Shown in pieces: positions 5,793 through 10,010 of a stretch of DNA of 10,010 nucleotides. The position numbers and the translations under genes are program-made. Below the pieces are notes generated by a model that did not search any database, was not told where the DNA came from, and saw nothing but the letters and a program-made list of their open reading frames with translations. This stretch comes from Promethearchaeota archaeon (GTDB lineage: Archaea; Asgardarchaeota; Lokiarchaeia; Sigynarchaeales; SOKP01): NCBI GenBank assembly GCA_030605085.1, contig JAUWBH010000201.1:1-10010 (forward strand), in the 5' to 3' direction. Numbering within the stretch: position 1 is the first letter of the stretch; each line of letters starts with the position of its first letter.

Positions 5793-8030
5793 TTATCTCA
5801 TTTTAATCTTTAGAATTTGAATGTTCCTTTTAAAAGTTTTTGCGTTAGGAGAGTCACTTAATCCAAGCTGTGATAGAATTTGTAACGCTTCCTCGTACCT
5901 TTTTAGCGCTTCGTCATAGTCCCCTCGTGCGTCATATATCGTACCGATGTTATTAAGACGAATGGCATTCCCCGATAAATTACCCAACTGTTCGTCAATT
6001 TTTAACGCTTCTTCGTACAGTATCAACGCCTTCGCATAGTTCTCTTGCATTTTATAAATCATCCCAATGTTATTAAGGTGAGTGGCTTTCGCCGGCAAGT
6101 TTCCTAATTGCTCGTCAATCTTTAACGCTTCTTTGAAATGTTTTAACGCTTCTATATAGTTCCCTTGTGTTTTATAATTCATCCCGATGTTATTAAGATG
6201 AGTGGCTTTCCCCGACAAATCACCCAACTGCTCGTCAATCTTTAACGCTCCTTTGAACAGTTTTAACGCCTCCGCATAGTTCCCTTGCGCATTATGAATT
6301 AATCCAATGTTGATAAGATCTCTAGCTTTCGCCGGCAAGTTTCCTAATTGCTCGTCAATCTTTAACGCTCCTTTGAACAGTTTTAACGCTTCCACATACT
6401 CCCCTTGTGTTTTATAAATCGTCCCAATATTATTAAGATGAGCGGATTTCCCTGACAAATCTCCTAATTGTTCTGAAATCTTTAACGCTCCTTTGAACAG
6501 TTTTAACGCCTCCGCATAGTTCCCTTGCGCATTATGAATTAATCCAATGCTGTTAAGACGGATTGCTTTCCCAGATAGATCTCCTAATTGCTCGGCAATC
6601 TTTAACGCTCCTTCAAACTGTTTTAAAGCTTCCACATACTTCCCTTGCATCTCATATATCAATCCAATGTTATTAAGATAAGTAGCTTTCGACGATAAAT
6701 TTCCCAATTGCTCAGAAATCTGTAATGCTTTTTTATATAGTTTCAACGCCTTCGCATAGTTCCCTTGCATTTTATAAATCGCCCCAATGTTATTAAGACG
6801 AGTGGCTTTCCCAGACAAATTACCCAACTGTTCGTCAATCTTTAATGCTTCTTTGAAATGTTTTAACGCTTCAGCATAATTCCCTTTCGTACTATAAATC
6901 AATCCATTGTTGCTAAGATAAGCAGCTTTCCAAGATTGATCCCCTAATTCTTCAGCAATGGGAATTATTCTTTCTCCACATCTCATTGCATCCTCATATA
7001 TATCAAAATCGAAATAAATTTTATAAGGAATTTGATATTTCACTATTTCGTGTGGAGTTTTAACATTATGCTTGAGCCAAGCCATTGGGCTCGTTGAAAA
7101 ATTATCCAGACTTATTTTTGGCTCGGTATCTAATATTTCTTCGATCAACCTTGTTGTGTTTGCGTCCACTCGGTAAACAGGGATTGCGTTATTCATTCGT
7201 TGAATATCCACTAGTATTTGATTAATTTTTTCCAATTTATTGGTTGCATTTATATCAATTTCGTAAATTTGTTCTTTACCACCGTCGTTGCTTACAAAGT
7301 TAATCCAAACGAGATTTCGAAGGTTTTTCAAAACCTTTAAAGTAGGGACGATGTCAAAATCGTCCATACCAGAATAGCCCATTACAATCAACGAGCGATC
7401 ATTTGAGATATTATCAAACAATGTGCGTTTAAAAGGCTCTACTTGAAAGACATTCAATCCTTTTTTGTTTAAACCAAGTGCTTGCATAGTTGCAACTAAC
7501 CATCTTCTTGTATTTTCTCCCGTAATTATATTTTTAGTCGAGCCATGGATCTTGTATACTGCTTTTTTTCCTTGCTTAAATAATTCGTTTGGATTTTTGT
7601 ATTTTTCAAAATCGTCCTTAGTAATGACTGGAACAACCATGTCTTTAGGGACATTTGATTGAAGGAGAGCGTATTCTATTAAGAAATCAAAGTTCGTAGT
7701 CATTACAAAATGCCCCTTTTTAATCATTTCTGCTAAGAAAAAATGTTGAATGTTCGGTTTGTCGGACTGACCGTAATAGTCGATGATTTTAAGCTCTCTG
7801 TCTAAGCGGTCTCGAACGATTTCGACTAATCCTTCAAAACGGAGTTGTTCTAAGTCCAAGATCTTTTCGATTTCCGATTCGGCACAGGTATATTTAATAA
7901 TTGCTTCCATCATAGAGCGTCCAGCAGGTAAGCAGGAGGGAGCGTCAACAGAACATCCTGCGCCCACTAAAAAGGTCAATTTTGCGTTATCTGTTAAAAA
8001 ATCTTTTATCGTAAGGTTTGTAGATTTCAT
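5793..8030 (-). CDS. SIR2-like NADase domain fused to nine TPR repeats
   Basis: 745 residues. Residues 1 to about 300 form a SIR2 Rossmann domain: LVGAGCS (G23-A24-G25, NAD+ phosphate loop), TTNFD with Asn113 and Asp115, KIHGS with His162, and VMGYSGMDD (217-224). Asn and His at these places are the NAD+-cleaving pair of antiviral SIR2 effectors such as ThsA. No zinc-binding cysteine set of true deacetylases is visible, which favours an NADase. A linker (300-360) leads to nine tandem 40-residue TPRs (361-720) with the core LNNIG.IY..QGNY.EALK, of the kinesin-light-chain-like type, ending in a short basic tail. TPRs probably sense a partner or trigger and control the SIR2 domain (inference from known SIR2-TPR defence proteins). 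The gene is alone on its strand, and the ATG lies about 28 bases after an ATTTATAAAT box. Confidence 0.93.
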   Translation of the reverse strand: MKSTNLTIKDFLTDNAKLTFLVGAGCSVDAPSCLPAGRSMMEAIIKYTCAESEIEKILDLEQLRFEGLVEIVRDRLDRELKIIDYYGQSDKPNIQHFFLAEMIKKGHFVMTTNFDFLIEYALLQSNVPKDMVVPVITKDDFEKYKNPNELFKQGKKAVYKIHGSTKNIITGENTRRWLVATMQALGLNKKGLNVFQVEPFKRTLFDNISNDRSLIVMGYSGMDDFDIVPTLKVLKNLRNLVWINFVSNDGGKEQIYEIDINATNKLEKINQILVDIQRMNNAIPVYRVDANTTRLIEEILDTEPKISLDNFSTSPMAWLKHNVKTPHEIVKYQIPYKIYFDFDIYEDAMRCGERIIPIAEELGDQSWKAAYLSNNGLIYSTKGNYAEALKHFKEALKIDEQLGNLSGKATRLNNIGAIYKMQGNYAKALKLYKKALQISEQLGNLSSKATYLNNIGLIYEMQGKYVEALKQFEGALKIAEQLGDLSGKAIRLNSIGLIHNAQGNYAEALKLFKGALKISEQLGDLSGKSAHLNNIGTIYKTQGEYVEALKLFKGALKIDEQLGNLPAKARDLINIGLIHNAQGNYAEALKLFKGALKIDEQLGDLSGKATHLNNIGMNYKTQGNYIEALKHFKEALKIDEQLGNLPAKATHLNNIGMIYKMQENYAKALILYEEALKIDEQLGNLSGNAIRLNNIGTIYDARGDYDEALKRYEEALQILSQLGLSDSPNAKTFKRNIQILKIKMR
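5871..6950 (-). repeat. Nine 120-bp in-gene TPR repeats
   Basis: Exact 120-base periodicity over 1080 bases, with no indels. G+C is near 40 percent, well above the flanking DNA. Blocks 240 bases apart are more alike than neighbours: 6237-6309 and 6477-6549 are identical over 73 bases, and 6085-6129 and 6325-6369 over 45. A recent two-repeat duplication or gene conversion is implied. Confidence 0.92.
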
Positions 8031-8050
8031 TGGGAATTTCGTAGAGAATA

Positions 8051-8066
8051 ATTTATAAATTTATAA
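8051..8066 (-). promoter_or_regulatory. TATA-like box of the SIR2-TPR gene
   Basis: An A/T-only ATTTATAAATTTATAA element is centred about 28 bases before the ATG at 8030, consistent with a leaderless message. No ribosome binding site is seen before the ATG. Confidence 0.5.
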
Positions 8067-8167
8067 TGTTAAGAAGTTGAAAATGCTTTTTATACTTTTT
8101 CTGAACAAATTGTATCACTGAATTTTGCAATTAAGCAGAAATTTTAGGGATTAACTTTGTCTATGGA

Positions 8168-8395
8168 CTATTTTATAATTTTTAAATTACTAAAGAAAAA
8201 AGGATTAAAAAAAAAATAAGATGTACTTAACATCCCTATTCTGACGAAAACTATTGCGATTCCTGAGATTATTGTGTCAAGTGCTCCGAAAACGACAAAT
8301 AAAATGTTAGCTATCATTAGATATATAAAATTTTTTCTTATTATTTCAAGATTTATAACCATTTCTCGATTTTCTAAATATGCTTTATTAAGATT
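8168..8395 (-). pseudogene. C-terminal fragment of the seven-helix membrane protein family
   Basis: The frame reads NLNKAYLENREMVINLE and then IIRKNFIYLMIANILF with FGALDTIISGIAIV and RIGMLSTSYF. It matches residues 175-225 of the intact protein at 9023-9730, with seven extra residues before IIRK. The first 174 residues are missing, and a TGA lies just before the fragment (8398-8396). After STSYF the match ends at an A10 run on the plus strand, where the intact copies continue SY.GLKPS, so the 3' end appears frameshifted. The ATG at 8362 gives a 64-residue frame, but this is best read as a dead remnant. Confidence 0.7.
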
Positions 8396-8411
8396 TCAAT
8401 GGGAACGAATA

Positions 8412-8433
8412 AAATGTTGATTAAATGTTGATT
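8412..8433. repeat. 11-base tandem repeat at the truncation point
   Basis: AAATGTTGATT occurs twice in direct succession (8412-8422, 8423-8433). It sits exactly where homology of the plus-strand membrane gene begins (8432), between two genes that both lack their 5' ends. Confidence 0.7.
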
Positions 8434-8890
8434 AAATTTAATCTCATTATACGTATTCATTCTATTGATTTTCATTCCGTGGTTTGTCATTATAGTATTA
8501 CTAAAACTGGAAATAAATTTTCTCGTTGATAAAATGTCAATTATTCTGATACTTTTAGCGATATATTCGATTATAATCATTATAGTAGGAAACATATTTA
8601 GCACCAGCATATCAGCAACTTTAATTTTCGTAACAACAGCTATTTCTGAGATATTGATTATTCTATGTTGGCAATTTGCGATTTCTATTTACAAAAAGAA
8701 GAAACTAATCTTTATAATAGGGGGTATAGGATATTGTCTCTTAACCCTAATTTATCGACTATCACAATTAATGGCTCAAGTATTCTGGCTCATAAGTTTA
8801 GTGCCATTGGCAGCAATAATATTCGGAATGTTTTTAATAATATTCGCGGAGTTAAGGATGAAGAAAAAAGGCCTTCTACACTGGGTGTAA
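8432..8890 (+). pseudogene. N-terminally truncated copy 2 of the six-helix membrane protein
   Basis: The open frame from 8432 reads LNLISLYVFILLIFIPWF and continues to a TAA at 8890. It aligns with the intact copy at 3200-3763 from about residue 37 to the end, through the LLKLE, FAISIYKKKKLIF and ELRMKKKGLLHWV blocks. The first transmembrane helix and start codon are missing and a TGA directly precedes (8429-8431). An in-frame TTG at 8465 could start a 141-residue protein, so a shortened product is not excluded. The body has no internal stops, so the truncation may be recent. A hairpin plus T-run terminator follows. Confidence 0.65.
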
Positions 8891-8942
8891 GACTAGTGAA
8901 TTAGAATAAAATAAATTTACACGGTAAAAATTAAATAAAAAA

Positions 8943-8991
8943 ATGAGTGAATTTACTCATCTTCTTTTTTTAATAAAATATTTTTTTTTAG
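8943..8991 (+). terminator. Hairpin and T-run terminator
   Basis: ATGAGT (8943-8948) and ACTCAT (8955-8960) form a six-pair stem with a six-base loop, followed by T7 (8965-8971) and T9 (8981-8989) tracts. It lies about 50 bases after the plus-strand stop at 8890. Confidence 0.5.
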
Positions 8992-9022
8992 CGCAATAAA
9001 TTCTATTAAATATTTACCATTG

Positions 9023-9730
9023 TTATGTTGAAGGTTTTAAACCAAGGTACGAAAAATAAGATGTGCTTATCATCCCTAGTCTAACGATAATTATTGCGAT
9101 TGGTGAGATTACAATAGTATCAAGTGTTCCGAAAAAACCAAATAAAAGGTTAGCTATCAATAGATAGATGAACTTTTTTCTTATTATCCCAGTTGATTGA
9201 TATGCTTTAATGATGTATCCTATTATCGCAACCGATAGAGAAGAAATTATCAAAAAAACAACGATCAAGAATGTTATAGTACCCGTCTTATAACTAGCGT
9301 CAATTAGATGGTCTCCGTTGGGCGAAGTAAATTCAAAGACCTCAAATGGAAATAAAATTATCATCAATACTAAGAAAGAACAAATAACTCCATATATAGA
9401 GACGACTATTTTTTTTACGCGAGGTGCTATGAGTTCGAACATTACATAAAACGAAACAATATTCAACGGAAGTACCCATATATAACTTAAAATCCCATAT
9501 AATCCCCTTGAATTGTCCATGTTTTTTCCAGTCATCAAAATTGTAATAAAATCCACAGAAGGACCTAAATATAAAAGACCTACAAATATCACCACAAATC
9601 CATATAAGAAAAGGAGTTTTGCATCCAATTTTCTACCCTTGTACAAGAAATATGTACCTAAAATTATAGAAATTATCAAAGTACCTATTAATGTGGCAAT
9701 TCCTTCAAGCCAAACTTCAAAAGACACCAT
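9023..9730 (-). CDS. Seven-helix membrane protein, unknown family (intact copy)
   Basis: 235 residues with about seven hydrophobic segments, near 8-29, 38-58, 78-100, 106-128, 150-174, 185-205 and 207-226. The N-terminus is probably outside and the tail is short (LGLKPST). A loop between helices 4 and 5 (FTSPNGDHLIDASYKTG) is the only long polar one. The seven-helix layout recalls sensor-type 7TM modules, but no kinase or effector domain follows and no motif names it. A fragment at 8168-8395 and a partial copy at the right edge are close relatives at DNA level. An ATTTAAATTTAAATG box about 32 bases before the ATG supports the start. Confidence 0.8.
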   Translation of the reverse strand: MVSFEVWLEGIATLIGTLIISIILGTYFLYKGRKLDAKLLFLYGFVVIFVGLLYLGPSVDFITILMTGKNMDNSRGLYGILSYIWVLPLNIVSFYVMFELIAPRVKKIVVSIYGVICSFLVLMIILFPFEVFEFTSPNGDHLIDASYKTGTITFLIVVFLIISSLSVAIIGYIIKAYQSTGIIRKKFIYLLIANLLFGFFGTLDTIVISPIAIIIVRLGMISTSYFSYLGLKPST

Positions 9731-9755
9731 TTTTTTTTACATCTTTTTAACTATC

Positions 9756-9769
9756 ATTTAAATTTAAAT
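9756..9769 (-). promoter_or_regulatory. TATA-like box of the seven-helix gene
   Basis: The palindromic ATTTAAATTTAAAT element is centred about 32 bases before the ATG at 9730, leaving a leader of a few bases at most. No Shine-Dalgarno sequence precedes the ATG. Confidence 0.42.
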
Positions 9770-9901
9770 AACATTTATTTAACTGTGCTTTTAAAATATA
9801 TAAATCTTTTTTCGGTTAGCTCATCCTGAGTCTTACATTATTTGATATTTTGTTTTTTCAATTTATAGTATTTAATATTTTGTTTCACTTATCTATTACT
9901 A

Positions 9902-10010
9902 CTATTTTGATGGTTTTAAACCAATGTACGAAAAATAAGATGTGCTTAGCATCCCTATTCTGACGATAACTATTGCGATACCTGAGATTATTGTGTCGAG
10001 TGATCCGAAA
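9902..10010 (-). CDS. C-terminal end of a third copy of the seven-helix protein, cut by the window edge
   Basis: The visible 35 residues read FGSLDTIISGIAIVIVR then IGMLSTSYFSYIGLKPSK and a TAG stop. They match residues 200-235 of the protein at 9023-9730 almost position for position. The gene continues to the right of the window, so whether it is full length cannot be seen. It is oriented head-to-tail with the intact copy, indicating tandem duplication. Confidence 0.8.
   Translation of the reverse strand, partial: FGSLDTIISGIAIVIVRIGMLSTSYFSYIGLKPSK

Noticed and set aside
5871..6950. CRISPR array suggested by the regular repeats
   Set aside because: The 120-base units are coding TPR repeats in one open frame, without spacers.
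7465..8058. Two plus-strand open frames opposite the SIR2 domain
   Set aside because: Both are antisense to conserved SIR2 motifs and have no promoter or family signal of their own.
8374..8610. Minus-strand open frame of 78 codons
   Set aside because: It overlaps the homologous part of the plus-strand membrane gene and reads as a shadow of its hydrophobic codons.

Overview
The window is AT-rich archaeal DNA. Nearly every gene has an A/T-only TATA-like box centred about 25-30 bases before its ATG and no Shine-Dalgarno sequence, which fits leaderless archaeal transcripts. Transcripts end in T-rich runs rather than strong hairpins. The SIR2-TPR protein, the multi-copy small membrane proteins and the long AT-rich gaps suggest an Asgard archaeon of the Lokiarchaeia/Promethearchaeota type. 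That placement is an inference, because no marker gene is present.

Layout: (1) 1-38, the first codons of a minus-strand gene that runs off the left edge. (2) 39-611, a gap with a higher-GC island that reads as a decayed minus-strand gene. (3) 612-2555 (-), a large protein with four 91-residue repeats followed by a RecB/Cas4-type PD-(D/E)XK nuclease domain. (4) 2931-3155 (-) and 3200-3763 (+), a small unknown protein and a six-helix membrane protein facing away from each other across a shared promoter. (5) 3803-3937 (-), a gene remnant. (6) 3959-5119 (-), an unrecognised 386-residue helical protein with a possible HEPN-like C-terminus. (7) 5120-5792, a gap with another decayed frame and an inverted repeat. 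(8) 5793-8030 (-), a SIR2-like NADase domain fused to nine 40-residue TPRs. (9) 8168-10010, a membrane-protein cluster: an intact seven-helix protein (9023-9730), a second copy leaving the right edge, and two head-truncated genes lying back to back around 8396-8432.

The three larger soluble proteins (repeat-nuclease, possible HEPN-type protein, SIR2-TPR) are all on the minus strand but are separated by long gaps, so each is probably transcribed on its own. Their domain types (nuclease, possible RNase, NAD+-consuming effector with a repeat sensor) are those of antiviral defence proteins. With the pseudogenes, internal duplications and truncated paralogues, the stretch looks like a rapidly changing accessory or defence region. 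The main novelty candidate is the 647-residue repeat-nuclease.
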